Of a stretch of DNA of 64,000 nt, positions 50,663 to 62,187 are shown piece by piece. Location of the stretch: contig NC_088715.1 in assembly GCF_963576615.1 (NCBI RefSeq), positions 65,485,981-65,549,980 on the forward strand, read 5' to 3'. Origin of the DNA: Watersipora subatra. Taxonomy: Eukaryota; Bryozoa; Gymnolaemata; Cheilostomatida; Watersiporidae. The notes beneath the pieces were generated by a model. The model was not told the origin of the DNA. It worked only from the letters and a program-made list of their open reading frames with translations, and searched no databases. The stretch's first letter is position 1. Each line of letters opens with the position of its first letter. Made by a program: the position numbers and the translations under genes.

Positions 50663-52138
50663 GGAGCAAAAGTGAGGCATATAATTGGCTGTTGTTTTCA
50701 CGACGTTATGTCACAGTGATGTGCATCACAGCATGAGAGCCTTCGATTGAGCAATGAGTTTAGTAGTGAAAGCTTGCTTGTCATACTAGTTTATAGGCCA
50801 TAAACGTTACAATAAGACCAAATTCTTAGTGAAATGTCATCAGAGGAGACTACAACACCCCAGATATATCCTGAATTAACCATAACAAGACAGAACTTTA
50901 ACTCAAAACAAGAAGTTCTCAACAATACCATAAGCTATCTATGCCAATTAAAGACACCAAGTGGAAAGCTGCTAGTGGAAAATAATAGGAAAAACTTCAT
51001 CATTGGTTTTGAGTCAGCAGCCAAATCTGTACATGGCATTGTTCAATATCTTTTCAGCAACTACCTGTACATCAACTACTTCTTAACCTTTAAGATTAAC
51101 CAAGATCACATTGAGACTCTGTTTTTCAAGATACGATCTAAGGGTGGCTATAATAATAACCCGGATGTGCAGTGCTTTAGATCTGCACTTCGAGCACTGA
51201 TCATAAAAGCAGATATCACACCAAGTCCCAATGCTAACTGTATTGATCTGGATGTGAGCAGGGCTGAAAAAACTGGCCAACTCCTGCTACATTCTCTGGC
51301 TAGAAAGAAGTAGAACAAAGAGACAAAAGCTGAGGAAGGTGAAGATGAGGAGTTCAGTGTTGAGGAATTTTTTCTAACTCAAATGTGATGAATGTATCAA
51401 GTTCTTGACCGATGTAGAAGTAGTGGGAAGTAGAAGTAGTGATGACATAACCCTAATCTCAGTTAAAAACAGAGGAGGATTGGTGACGCTAACCCCATTG
51501 ATAGGTCGAATATGTATTGCTGCAGAAAAGGGCTTACGTTCCCACATGGAGAGTTTTTAAACAAGTAACATCACAGACAATAACATATGTCTTATTACAT
51601 AACCTCAATGTTTCACATGCACAGTGCATGCCACCAATCTACTCAAAACTATAGTAAATCGCGAAAATCAGAATACACTATGCCGCTTCAAAGCAGGAAT
51701 CTAGTTCAACCAACCTTAGACAAAAGCTATCTCGTCTAGTTATTTTCAGTCATGTCTAATGGGTGTTTAATACAGTGGTCCAGCTTAACTGCTTCTAAAT
51801 CTCATTTGATTTATTAGTTTGTTATTAGTTTAATTTCTATTTTGTCACTCTTTGTGTTATCAATGATATAGAAGCTTCTAAATCATTGGTATTATTCATT
51901 ACTATGCGTGTAAGATTCTTGTCTTTCTCATCCAAAGTCATTTTATATATTTTCAATAAAATATGCAGTCTCAGATGCACAAACTAAAGAATAATTGTGC
52001 AGTTTTTAGTGTTAAGTCAATAGGAATTCATAGATCAGCTGATTCACTTTAAACACCACCATGGCATTGCATCATGCTATTTATAGGCCACACTTATTTT
52101 GATTATTTGCATATCTAGGGTTTACTATATCTATGGCT
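50260..52138 (+). mobile_element. P-element-like transposon, internally deleted copy 1
   Basis: The left end AGCCATAGATATAGTCAACC and right end (reverse complement AGCCATAGATATAGTAAACC at 52113-52138) are terminal inverted repeats. The octamers next to them, AATGCTAA (50252-50259) and AAAACTAA (52139-52146), match at 6 of 8 positions, a plausible decayed 8-bp duplication as P elements make. The interior keeps exon 1 and the C-terminal transposase part. The ends match the copy at 62188. Confidence 0.82.
50834..51540 (+). pseudogene. P-element transposase C-terminal remnant
   Basis: The frame starts with the same MSSE(E/K)TTTPQ as the second P copy and then runs straight into the transposase C-terminal domain. 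It has INQDHIETLFFKIRSKGGYN, then NNPDVQCFRSALRAL and ANCIDLD, the pattern of P-element/THAP9 C-terminal helices. A stop lies at 51311-51313. Downstream, in other frames, SVKNRGGLVTL and a cysteine-containing end (ICIAAEKGLRSH, about 51505-51540) complete the usual terminus. The THAP domain and catalytic core are deleted. The exon 1 donor GTATGT of the sister copy reads ATATAT here. Confidence 0.82.
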
Positions 52139-52146
52139 AAAACTAA

Positions 52147-53174
52147 AGAGAGATCTTCAGCAGGTTTGAGAGAAATGCTGATTGACAGTGAGAGACGAGG
52201 GTGTTACTTGTTATCATCTACAAGTGCAGTCATCCGAGGTGAATATGGTAAGACTAGTATTCAACGTAAACTGACCATAAGCAAAAGCTAACATATCAAA
52301 TTGATGATACTATAGTGCTACTCACCTTGGGGTAGATTAGATGCTACTCACCTTGGGGTAGATTAGATGCTACTCACCTTGGGGTAGATTAGATGTTACT
52401 TACCTTGGGGTAGATTAGATGCTACTCACCTTGGGGTAGATTAAAATGTGAGCAATTGAAAAAATACTCAAAGTATGATGCATGGGTTTGGTGGAGATCA
52501 GTTCTTATGGTGCAGAGAAGATGCTGAATAATGTCTGACCTGCTGACAACGTTAATTGCTAAGTGTGTTGGGTAATCAACCTCTTTATTTATTAGTACCG
52601 TGCGACCACAAATAGTGGCACCTGCTCAAATAATGCAAGTGAGGTTGAAATTTATCTAGTGTACACATATAATAAAATATAAACAGTTTATTGCTACTGC
52701 ATTTTTTACATGCCAAAATACGATTATTTAAAATCATGACCAACAATTATGTTTTTATGCTTGCGTTTGTCACGCCAAGCTGAAGACCGAATAACCTATT
52801 TTCTTAGACATTGTGAGAATTTGAGGTGTTACAGTACTAATAGCAGCGGCGCCTATAGCCAGCATTGCAGTAAGGTGGCAACCAAAATTGATTATTTCAG
52901 AGTTTAGTTGAAGCTTTGCCAAGGTGACATGGAGACTCGTAAACGTGACTGACTGGAGGCATTAAAATCCATTTTACATTTTGTATTCAGAATACAGTAT
53001 TAAACATTTACATGTTTCGCAGCTTATTTAAAACTATCCGCTGTTGTCCAGAGTACAGTGAATATATTTAGAATAAGTGCTAGAAGTTAGGTTTTCTTGT
53101 AACTTTACACAGAAGCATTCAATTGAGATGATTTTAGACCAATCTACAGCTTTCAATATCACTAAGGTTTCGTC
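52147..53174. other. Non-coding stretch between P copy 1 and foldback F1 copy 2
   Basis: Holds only the small array at 52313-52445. TACCGTGCGACCACAAATAG at 52600 may be the end of another element, but no partner end was found. Confidence 0.4.
52313..52445. repeat. 26-bp minisatellite
   Basis: Five units of CTACTCACCTTGGGGTAGAT plus TAGATG. Confidence 0.93.
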
Positions 53175-54152
53175 AAAAATGAATTTGCACAAATTTGTAA
53201 TGGGTTCTGTAAGAAACTATCCGTACTTTTCAATTATTTGCTCTTGTTTTTGACGTTTGAAATGATCTGACTGTCAGGATATTTTAAGATTAAAATTGAA
53301 AAGATTTAATTGCTCTTAAACACTCAGATCAAGTGAAAGTTCGATTATGGCGTCTATAGTTGCTATGAGACCAACAGAGTAGAGACTCGTAATGCTGAAG
53401 CTTGAGTGCAATAAGCAATATCAACTATAGCAGCGATAGCAACTATAGCAGCGATAGCAACTATAACAGCGATAGCAACTATAGCAGCGATAGCAACTAT
53501 AGCAGCGATAGCAACTATAGCAGCGATAGCAACTATAGCAGCGATAGCAACTATAGCAGCGATAGCAACTATAGCAGCGATAGCAACTATAGCAGCGATA
53601 GCAACTATAGCAGCGATAGCAACTATAACAGCGATAGCAACTATAGCAGCGATAGCAACTATAGCAGCGATAGCAACTATAGCAGCGATAGCAACTATAG
53701 CAGCGATAGCAACTATAGCAGCGATAGCAACTATAGCAGCGATAGCAACTATAGCAGCGATAGCAACTATAGCAACGATAGCAACTATAGCAGCGATAGC
53801 AACTATAGCAGCGATAGCAACTATAGCAGCGATAGAAGCTATAGCAATGATAGCAACTATAGCAGCGATAGCAACTATAGCAGCGATAGCAACTATAGCA
53901 GCGATAGCAACTATAGCAGCGATAGCAACTATAGCAGCGATAGCAACTATAGCAGCGATAGCAACTAGCGGCGTCATTTTGCACACATTTTTCTTCTGAG
54001 CCTTTTAATCGCTATCGAGTTTTGTCCATCTTAGTCTTGAAACATCCTGGCAGCCAGATCACCTCAAACATCAAAAACAATCACGAATAATAGAAAAATA
54101 CTGATAATTTCTGATAAACTCTAATAGAGTTTGTGTGAGTCCATCTTTAATG
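53175..54152. mobile_element. Foldback family F1, copy 2, with expanded centre
   Basis: The arms at about 53175-53400 and 53970-54152 are inverted repeats of each other and match both arms of copy 1. The centre holds about 30 units of an 18-bp repeat. Confidence 0.82.
53424..53966. repeat. 18-bp GATAGCAACTATAGCAGC array
   Basis: About 30 near-identical units. All frames are open on both strands (hexapeptide repeats); these are artefacts of the unit length. Confidence 0.95.
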
Positions 54153-54220
54153 GCGCTATAACTATTGTAGAGTTTACAGTTATTGTAATTATCACAGGAC
54201 AGTAAGGTCTCAAGGCATTA

Positions 54221-54451
54221 ATGGCTGTTGAGTATAAAGTGTATAGGCTAAGTATAGGGTGTAAGTCACTGCAGGGTATGCCATCGTTACTCATAGATGA
54301 AATCTTAGATTACGTAACAGACACATGTATCAATTTTCAGCAGACTCCCTTTCAGTACTCCTTCATTACCGAATTGTTTAATGTTAAGCCTAACAGGAAA
54401 CAGGCGATTCTTTGTAACTATCATACAGTTCTCTGGCTAAACATTAAACCA
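54221..54451 (+). CDS. Possible first exon of an unrecognised gene
   Basis: ATG at 54221 opens about 77 codons with varied composition, including SLLIDEILDYVTDTCINF and FSFITELFNVKPNRKQ-like segments, and ends at a donor-like CCAG|GTTAGT near 54451. I do not recognise the family and found no following exon. It lies just right of foldback F1 copy 2. Confidence 0.3.
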
Positions 54452-54547
54452 GGTTAGTTTATTGCATTTTTAACTGTTTATTCCAATTTCTATCTAGCAT
54501 AAAAAACAACAGTAATCTATGTGTACTGGTTGCTCTATATATACGTT

Positions 54548-54592
54548 CATCATTCATGCGTTCATTCATTCATTCATTCATTCATTCATTCG
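54548..54592. repeat. (CATT)n microsatellite
   Basis: About nine ATTC units. Confidence 0.9.
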
Positions 54593-55573
54593 ACCATTTG
54601 ATTATTTATGCATTTGTATCTTCTCTCTACCTTTTTTGTATCTTGCTCTATCAAGCAGGACCAAAAGTTAATGTCCTTGTCTATGTAGAAGCACCATGGA
54701 CTGCTTTTTACTGTACCAAGCTCTACTAGGAGCTTCTTCTATTGTTTCATATACATCTATGTCTCATAGAGTTTAGCAAGTTATTCATGTCATATTCAAA
54801 CAGCCAGAGTCTACCGGGTACCTTCCTCCTTATCTTAGTTGGTGATATTCACCAGTACCCACTCTCTATAAAATCTATGTAACTTTACCAACATAAACCT
54901 TTGCTGTCATGTTTATTTGTAGCTTGCTGAATATGCAAGAATTAAATTTTATGGATTTTGTAGAGACCTGTCAGACACAGATTGACTCATTAGATTCATG
55001 TTAGCTATGAATGATATTTGTGAGTTGATTTATGTTAAGATCTAAAACATTTGTGCTGGGAGGTTGGGATGCAACCCCATGAACAGAATTGTGACTAGAA
55101 AATCCTCACAACTCATTTGCTACGTAGCAACTTCAATGCTTTTGAATATACGATTATTTTGAAGTAAAAAGTAATTTTCATGTTTAATAAGGCTAGGCTT
55201 CTAATGACTAATCCATGTTGTTACATTACTTCAGCATTGTCCAGCTCAGCTGTTCTAATAATAGCTATAGCCGGAATGACAGACGTACTTTGAGAAATAT
55301 ATATAGATATAGCAAGTGGAAATTAGGCCCTAGCTGAACACTAGCTTCCTGGTCATCCACACGTCTGCTAATTTCCTAACATTCGGTAATTAGAGATAAA
55401 TCTCTCTAAAGAATTTTTTAAAATCAGACTTACAGTTATGATATAATGGTGCCACAGAGTGAACTTTTCTGGTTCATACACCTGGGATAAATGTTTGTTA
55501 TTTGATAAATTAATTTAGCTTTTATTTTTCATTTGATCATAAATCGATACTATTTAAAATGTGACAAAAATTC
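54593..55573. other. Non-coding, with a 3' fragment of SINE-like family S2
   Basis: TATAGCCGGAATGACAGACG followed by TTTGAGAAATATATATAGAT at about 55264-55311 matches the end of the element at 59629-61017. No gene is seen. Confidence 0.5.
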
Positions 55574-56448
55574 TTAAAGGTTGATTTGCAACAAAATTCA
55601 CATTACAGTTATTTGGTATCAAAAGATTCACCATGTTTTACTCTGTTGTGTTGTAGGTGCCAAATACGTGGAAATGTGATTACAAGCTCTTGAAAGCTCA
55701 AAAACGAAAAGCCGGCGTAGATTGAAATCTGTTTATTTCTCTGACGTAGCCATGACAGTTTGGTTATTGTCTTGTCACATATGTTCTCACGTGAATTGAA
55801 AGGCCAATGAAAAGCTCAATATAATTTTTCAGGTTTTTCGGGTAGTTTCGGGTTTTAACGAAGACCCCGCATCAAATATAGATGCTCGTTCCTTTACAGT
55901 TTTGTTTCGGCTTGAACTAATCATCAAGTCGTAATCTGATCATGTGACCCAATACTTCGACAATAATTTTTGCAGCACTTTTCGATTATCACAGGTGACC
56001 AACAGGCTCGTCATGATTATCAGACAATGATATGTACTCCTTCGAGCTAAGGTTAAAAAATTAAATGAATTTTTACGGTAAGTTATAAGATATCACTGCT
56101 AAAAGTGACAGCATTACAATGACGATAAAATAGACGCGTACGAACAATAGACTTAGTTTTATTGAATGCGTGAAGTATATTTGTGAAAATATTTCGACGA
56201 ACAAGGTTGCATGAAAGTGTAAACAGAAACTATCTACCACAGCTACGTCATATTTGAGCCGTTTTGGAAAGAGAATCCAAACTACGGCGGTCTCTTGTGG
56301 CTGCGATTAACTGTTCATTTTTGAACTTTTAAGAGCTTGTAATCACATTCCCACATATTTTGCACCTACAACACAACAGAGTAAGACATGGTGAATCTTT
56401 TGATACCAAATAACTGTAATGTGAATTTTGTTGCAAGTCAACCTTTAA
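55574..56448. mobile_element. TTAA-flanked inverted-repeat element, copy B
   Basis: TTAA at 55574-55577 and 56445-56448. It is homologous along its length to copy A (30492-31375) but in reverse orientation. Shared interior words include CACGTGAATTGAAAGGCCAA and TGATTATCAGACAATGATAT. Confidence 0.87.
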
Positions 56449-56516
56449 ATTTTGGCTATAGTGTCCCCTTAACTATCTTCGTGGAATTTTCCATTGGCAA
56501 TATGCCAGGCTAATAG

Positions 56517-56725
56517 CTCAAAAGGTACAGTTGTTTGACAAAGTTTTAAAACCTTTACAGTTGTTTTTATTTTTCTCTTAATTTATTTCAACTACACAAA
56601 ACACTTTTCTCATGATATGTAGTTTGAAAGTAAGAATGGGAAATGTTGTTATATGTTAAATACAAATCAATTTTCTTTCCAAATACTTTTTTACTACCCG
56701 GGCAACACCAGGTAGTACAGCTAGT
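56517..56725 (-). mobile_element. SINE-like family S2, inverted 5' fragment
   Basis: Read on the minus strand it begins AGCTGTACTACCTGGTGTTG, then CCCGGGTAGTAAAA. It matches 59629-59830, including AACATTTCCCATTCT and AAAGGTTTTAAAACTTTGTC. Confidence 0.75.
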
Positions 56726-57490
56726 ATCGCTATAAAAATTACCTGTCTGTTGGGATTGGTAGATGCCTTCGTATGTTATTGTAATGTCAGTGACAACATT
56801 GTTTGTGAAATTTTAAGAAAATATGTTTTAATATTTTGCTAACAAAAGTTTCATTTAATTTTATAATTCATTTACTAGCTTAAAATATGATAAAAGTAGA
56901 TATTTCTATTTTGAACTCTTGGGTAAACTGCAGCATCAATATTTTCTGTGTGTATCGTTGATTGCTGCCGATGCAAGGGAAGCAAATCTACATTTAGATT
57001 TAATGTAAAAGAGCAGGTGCTTGTCATTGGAGTTCCTTAAATGTTGATAAGATGAATCCCAACATGTAGAAATACCTTTCTTGACAAATAGTTCAGCTCA
57101 TGCTATATTATTATTTGGTTACAAACACTGCGTTATCACGTTGATTTGAGCTCATTTAAACGTACAACAAAATAAATGTTTATCAAATCAACTAGTTGTC
57201 TTTCAACTTTATCGGTTGACCAGTTTTTTGTTAAAAAAAATGTTTTAACAGTCCATTAGAGTCATGTAGGCTAAAACAGTAAAATTATTAAAAGTCAAGT
57301 TCTATGCGTAAGAATTTGCTTAATATAGCTGACAGAGTTAGTTGTCTGAAACAGAAAGTCTGTACATCGCCGCTATACATTGCTGTACACCGACTCCGCT
57401 CAATATTTTAAAACAATCAATTATTTGATAGCTTTAAAATAATGAAAGGTGCACTTGACTCTTTTTAAGGCAGGTAGATAAACAGACCTG
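56726..57490. other. Featureless AT-rich stretch
   Basis: No exon or repeat recognised. Confidence 0.4.
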
Positions 57491-57499
57491 AAGATGCAA

Positions 57500-58065
57500 A
57501 GAGTTGAGCTGTACGTAGCTACAGAAAGATTGAGCTGTAGCTACAAGAAGATTGAGCTGTAGCTACAAGAAGATTGAGCTGTAGCTACAAGAAGATTGAG
57601 CTGTAGCTACAGAAAGGTTGAGCTGTAGCTACAGAAAGGTTGAGCTGTAGCTACAGAAAGGTTGAGCTGTAGCTACAGAAAGGTTGAGCTGTAGCTACAG
57701 GAAGGTTGAGCTGTAGCTACAGGAAGATTGAGCTGTAGCTACAAAAAAGAGTGAGCTGTAGCTACAGGAAGATTGAGCAGTTGCTACAGAAAGATTGAGC
57801 TGTAGCTACGGGAAGATTGAGCTGTAGCTACAGGAAGATTGAGCTGTAGCTACAGGAAAAGTGAGCTGTAGCTACAGGAAGATTGAGCTGTAGCTACAGA
57901 AAGATTGAGCTGTAGCTACAAAAAAGAGTGAGCTGTAGCTACAGGAAGATTGAGCAGTTGCTACAGAAAGATTGAGCTGTAGCTACGGGAAGATTGAGCT
58001 GTAGCTACAGGAAGATTGAGCTGTAGCTACAGAAAGAGTGAGCTGTAGCTACAAAAAGGTTGAGC
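57500..58065. repeat. 22-bp GAGCTGTAGCTACAGGAAGATT array
   Basis: About 26 units of 22 bp. A block of variant units (an AAAAAAGAGTG unit, a GAGCAGTTGCTAC unit, a CTACGGGAAG unit) occurs twice in the same order, near 57741 and 57918, showing a higher-order duplication. Each unit holds the palindrome GTAGCTAC. Confidence 0.93.
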
Positions 58066-59114
58066 TGCAGAAAGGAAAGAAAATAAAGACCTGTAGTTGT
58101 GCAAGAGAGAACAAATGAAAAAATGAAAGCAGTAACTTTGAGAGAAAGCAACAAAACAACTCAAATGACTTGAAGATTACATCTTGAAAATATTTTGAAA
58201 CAATTGATAGTTGAGAAAAGGTTATCATATTGGAAAGTTGGTGTTTGTCAAGAACACTGAGAGATGAAAGCTTTTGAGGTTCTCTACCAATCATATGTTC
58301 ATCTTTTGACCTTCTGTAGACTATTGATCAGAGAAAACTTTAAATGTCACAAAATTCTGAGCCACTGTATGTCAATCAATATGGCTGAATTAATAATAGG
58401 CTAGCCTGTGAGCTGCTACATCAACCTGCATACAAGCAAACTGAAGGCAAATTGAAGGTCAGCTACACAAACTGCTTGAAGACTAGTAAATCAATCAAAT
58501 TATGTGATACTTGTTTATTTTAAAAACAGTTTTATTGCCGTTACAAAGTAAATATAGTTTTAACTTTTGATGAAACCCTTTAAATATCCTTTGCTGAAAA
58601 TGTTAGCCGATGGTTCCAAGAGCTTGCATTAGAGCAGCTGCAACAGAAGAAAGGAAAGAAGTTGGCCATATTCAGCATACATAACATTCTTGGAATCCAA
58701 ATAAAAGTTCTTTCAAGTGCCCAAATCTTTAAATCTAGGATAAATAGATAAATTGTATGAATGCGTCAAGTAAATGATGCATGCACAAGATTAAGCCTCA
58801 GCTGCAGACAAAGCAATGAGTTCTAATCACAGCGAAACTATCAAAGAGCAACATTGGATTCATGTTCTCGCTGCAGGTAAAATGGGAGCTAATATTTAAA
58901 TGCACATACAAGGTGTGAGCTTGATGGAGATGGAAACACTGATAAGTGCTCACGAAAAATTATTTGTGGGTTGTTGGATGCCTGCCTTAAAATTTAATGG
59001 CAGAATTGCAACTTTCCACATGCACATTAGAAATAAACGTGCACAAAATTTTAATAGTATTTGTTGAAAAGAGGCGGACAAAATAAAAATATGTAACATT
59101 GCAACTGGACCCCA
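58066..59114. other. Featureless stretch
   Basis: No domain-bearing frame, repeat family or RNA gene recognised. Confidence 0.4.
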
Positions 59115-59355
59115 ATAACTAAATAAATAATCACAACGGTAGCAACAATAGCAACGATAGCAACTAGTGGTGCCATTTCACACGCATATTTTTTCTGAGC
59201 AATTTAATCGCGATCATGTTTTGCCAATTTCAGTGTTGAAACATCCTTGCAGTCAGATTGCATTAAACACCAAAACAATCGCATATGATAAAAAATATTT
59301 ACACTTTCTGAGAAAATCTACTAATATTTTGTGCAAATTCATCTGTGAAGTAGGC
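59115..59355. mobile_element. Foldback family F1, copy 3 (right arm only)
   Basis: GCAACGATAGCAACTAGTGG followed by GCAGTCAGATTGCATTAAAC matches the right arm and centre of the other F1 copies. The left arm is absent. Confidence 0.7.
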
Positions 59356-59370
59356 AAACGCTAAGCATAC

Positions 59371-59436
59371 CTTTTTCTTCATCCGTTATAGACGGTTGAC
59401 CATCCTGATTGGTAGATGTCAGCAGTTTCAAAGCAG
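59371..59436 (-). CDS. Possible small exon of an unrecognised gene
   Basis: The acceptor is TTTATTCAG and the donor is AAAAAG|GTATGC on the minus strand. One frame is open (ALKLLTSTNQDGQPSITDEE). A 12-base microexon (59528-59539, TTTCAG acceptor, GTGAGT donor) would join in phase. Confidence 0.3.
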
Positions 59437-59628
59437 CTGAATAAACGCAAAGTATTAAATTACTACTTCACATTTTATACATGTGCCAAGTAAACAAATG
59501 ATACTTAGCTTCAAAGTAAAAACTCACTATACTTCGTATCTGAAAGCAAAAAAGGAAATGTTACGCAAAGTTAACAGATTTCAGTAATAGTTATAAATGA
59601 GCAACAACCTAAACGGAGTATTATAAAT

Positions 59629-61017
59629 TAATAGCTGTGCTACCCGGCATTGCCTGGGTAATAAAAAGGTCTTTCGACAGAAAATTGATTTGTCTTTAAC
59701 ATATAACAACATTTCCCATTCTAACTTTCAAACTACATATCATGAGAGAAGTGTTTTACGTAGGTGAAATAAATTAAGAGAAAAATAAAAACAACTGTAA
59801 AGGTTTTAAAACTTTGTCAAACAACAGTAATTTTCAAACTTCATATCATGAGGAAATGATTTTGTGCAGGACAGGTTCTTTTTTTGGAGGCATTAGACAT
59901 TGTGTAACTTCTGAGAATACATGTATTTCACAAATTAATAAAAAAAAGACAAAATATGGTAGAATTTTGTGGTTAAAATTTTATTAGAACAGTGTCTGCC
60001 ACATATGGTTGAATGCAAAATTAATATTAATAATAAAGATTGAAAGCTAACTAAGTAATAATAACAGTGATAAAAAATGAATAATGTTTAAACTTCAAAC
60101 ACGGTACTCAAATTATGTTTAAAAAATGCAAGTTGAAATAACGATAATGAAACAAACTTTAAAAACTTATATTATAAACTTCAAAAGTTATAAGAAGTTT
60201 ATGAATGTAGTAAAATAATGTAAATCTAAATATATATTATTCAAAGCGAGCACTGATAGGAACTTTTGTGAAAAGCGTTTTTAGCGAACTTCGCCTTATT
60301 CGTCTGTTGAGGAAAGGAAATTGTGCATGTTAATATACTATATCGCTATTAAAATAAACGTTGAACAAAAAACTGAAAAATATTCATGCAAAAAAAATGT
60401 TTTAAATTTTAACTAAAAGAAATAACATAAAAGATTTTTTAAACGAACAAAGATTTTGTTCGTATTTAATGATTGTGGAACGCAAAGTACCAAATCAGAA
60501 CCCAAAAAACATAATGTAGCTTGGAAAAAGTCTTCTGAGCAGATGGAATAAATTAGTAGCGAACCAAATGTAGATGTAAAATCAATAGCAAGTATGTCAA
60601 CTACAAAATGTTGATTCAACGTATATATTTTGGAAGCGTATATAATCAGTACAAAATCGCCAAGTTTCAAGTTCGAGATAAAGGATTAGCTTTAACGAAA
60701 AAAGACAAATAAGCATCGCGGTGTATGTACTTAGGTCCCAAAATATTTCTGAACAGGAGCATCGTAACTCGTGGACGCAAGACTAAAATAGTTAGCATGC
60801 GCATGGTATATCCGTTATACGAAAACCTATTTGAACACTATGGCATTCTAGCTCAGTTGTAAAGCATCCGGAGAAGAAACTGTCAATGTTTTCAAAATTC
60901 ATCGTGAGCTAAAATCCATCAATACGTGGTATTTTAATATCAAGGTTTTAAGATCTACATGTATAGCCGGAATGCAGACATACGACGTCACACAGAATTT
61001 GAGAAATATATATAGAT
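59629..61017 (+). mobile_element. SINE-like family S2, long copy
   Basis: Begins TAGCTGTGCTACCCGGCATT, then GCCTGGGTAATAAAAA, and ends TTTGAGAAATATATATAGAT. Near the 3' end (about 60848-60910) a TAGCTCAGTTGTAAAGCATC block matches a tRNA A box, with a weaker B-box-like block after it. The middle is long and AT-rich and may hold other insertions. The class is not certain. Confidence 0.6.
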
Positions 61018-61238
61018 TGCAAAATCAATAATTATCAATAAATCATTGAAGAAGTAAAGATAAAAACCCTGAGAGGCTGCACCTATACAGTATAAAACTT
61101 AAAACGCCATTTTCTACATAAACTACAAACTATTGCTGAAAGGTCAGCACCAGAATAAACTCTCTGAAAATTTAAAGTCTATCATGTATTTAGCAAGCGA
61201 ACCTTCAAGAGAATCTATATTTTGATCTTTCAAAATAC

Positions 61239-61380
61239 CAGTCAAATGCTTTCCTCCATCATCAAGACCCTTGAAGAAATTGAAGTCAGCTTTATCCCAG
61301 ATGCTCTGCGCAGTGATCGTAATCACAGTGACCAGGGTGAACGTTATCAAAAGCGTAAATACTCTCATCCTGGAAAACAT
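61239..61380 (-). CDS. Possible signal-peptide exon of a secreted protein
   Basis: On the minus strand ATG at 61380 (or 61368) opens a frame beginning MFSRMRVFTLLITFTLVTVI, a basic start and hydrophobic core typical of a signal peptide. DKADFNFFKGLDDGGKHL follows. The frame itself runs on to a stop at 61144. A donor-like ACTG|GTATTT (exon end 61239, phase 1) would join in phase to the 12-base microexon at 59528 and the exon at 59371. The family is not recognised. Confidence 0.35.
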
Positions 61381-61417
61381 TATAGTTTCAATCAACTCGA
61401 AAAACAACGAGCTTCAA

Positions 61418-61620
61418 CTCGAAAGAAGGGAGGCGGAAAAACTAGAGATAGAGAAAGATGGGCGAGGGTTGGAAAAAGAGAGATGGAGGTGGGGAGAGAG
61501 AGATGCGAGAGGGTTGGGAGAGAGATGGGGAGGGTGGGGAAAAAGAGAGAGAGAGATGGAGAGAGGGTACGGGAGAGAGAGATGGGGGTGGGTGGGGAAA
61601 CAAAGATGGAGAGAGAAGTC
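61418..61620. repeat. Purine-rich GAGAGA tract
   Basis: Degenerate (GAGAGAGATGG)-like repeats on the plus strand. The overlapping charged frame is an artefact. Confidence 0.85.
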
Positions 61621-61689
61621 AGTCATAAGATAGAATATATAAAAGTATGTTGGAAATACTTTTATGTTCAATGTTAAACTTTTTAGCAC

Positions 61690-62187
61690 AATGGTTAGCT
61701 TTGCGCTTGCATGTTTTTTTTCTAAGACATTCCTTTATGAATGAGTATCTTGAAAACTGGTTTGAATTGATTTTTATCTCTTGCTACTGTGAAAATTAGA
61801 AACAAGCAGATCGCCCAGTAACAACTTTTAAAATTTTGTTAGAAATTAACTCTTGGGCATAATTGTAGTAAACTACATGTAATGAAACAATAAAATTAGT
61901 TGAGCATATCTATTAGAAATTAGTAAAGAACTGTAAACTGGCTTGAAAATCTTGCTTTTGAGTTACGATGTCCAAGGTCTGAGGTTGACTGCATGGCAAT
62001 GACTGATAACTGGCCAGTACTGGCTTGGAAGCTTGGCCTGTAGTTTTATGTGTGTCTTTTCAAACACAATGACATACCTATATACCATATAAAACATTGC
62101 AAGATACAGAGCTATACTGCATTTGACATAAAACACATAGAGCTGTACTAGATATTACATTGATATACAATGTATGTATAGAGTTAT
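61690..62187. other. Featureless stretch before P copy 2
   Basis: No gene or repeat recognised. Confidence 0.4.

Noticed and set aside
53363..53986. Frames with SNYSSD, AIVAIA and SCYRCY repeats
   Set aside because: All come from the 18-bp array. The silk-like or cysteine-rich appearance has no independent support.
60845..60915. tRNA gene
   Set aside because: The A-box match is good, but the cloverleaf cannot be completed and the B box is degenerate. It belongs to the S2 element.
61222..61677. 151-codon charged frame on the plus strand
   Set aside because: Its second half is the GAGAGA tract, and its first half is antisense to the better signal-peptide frame.
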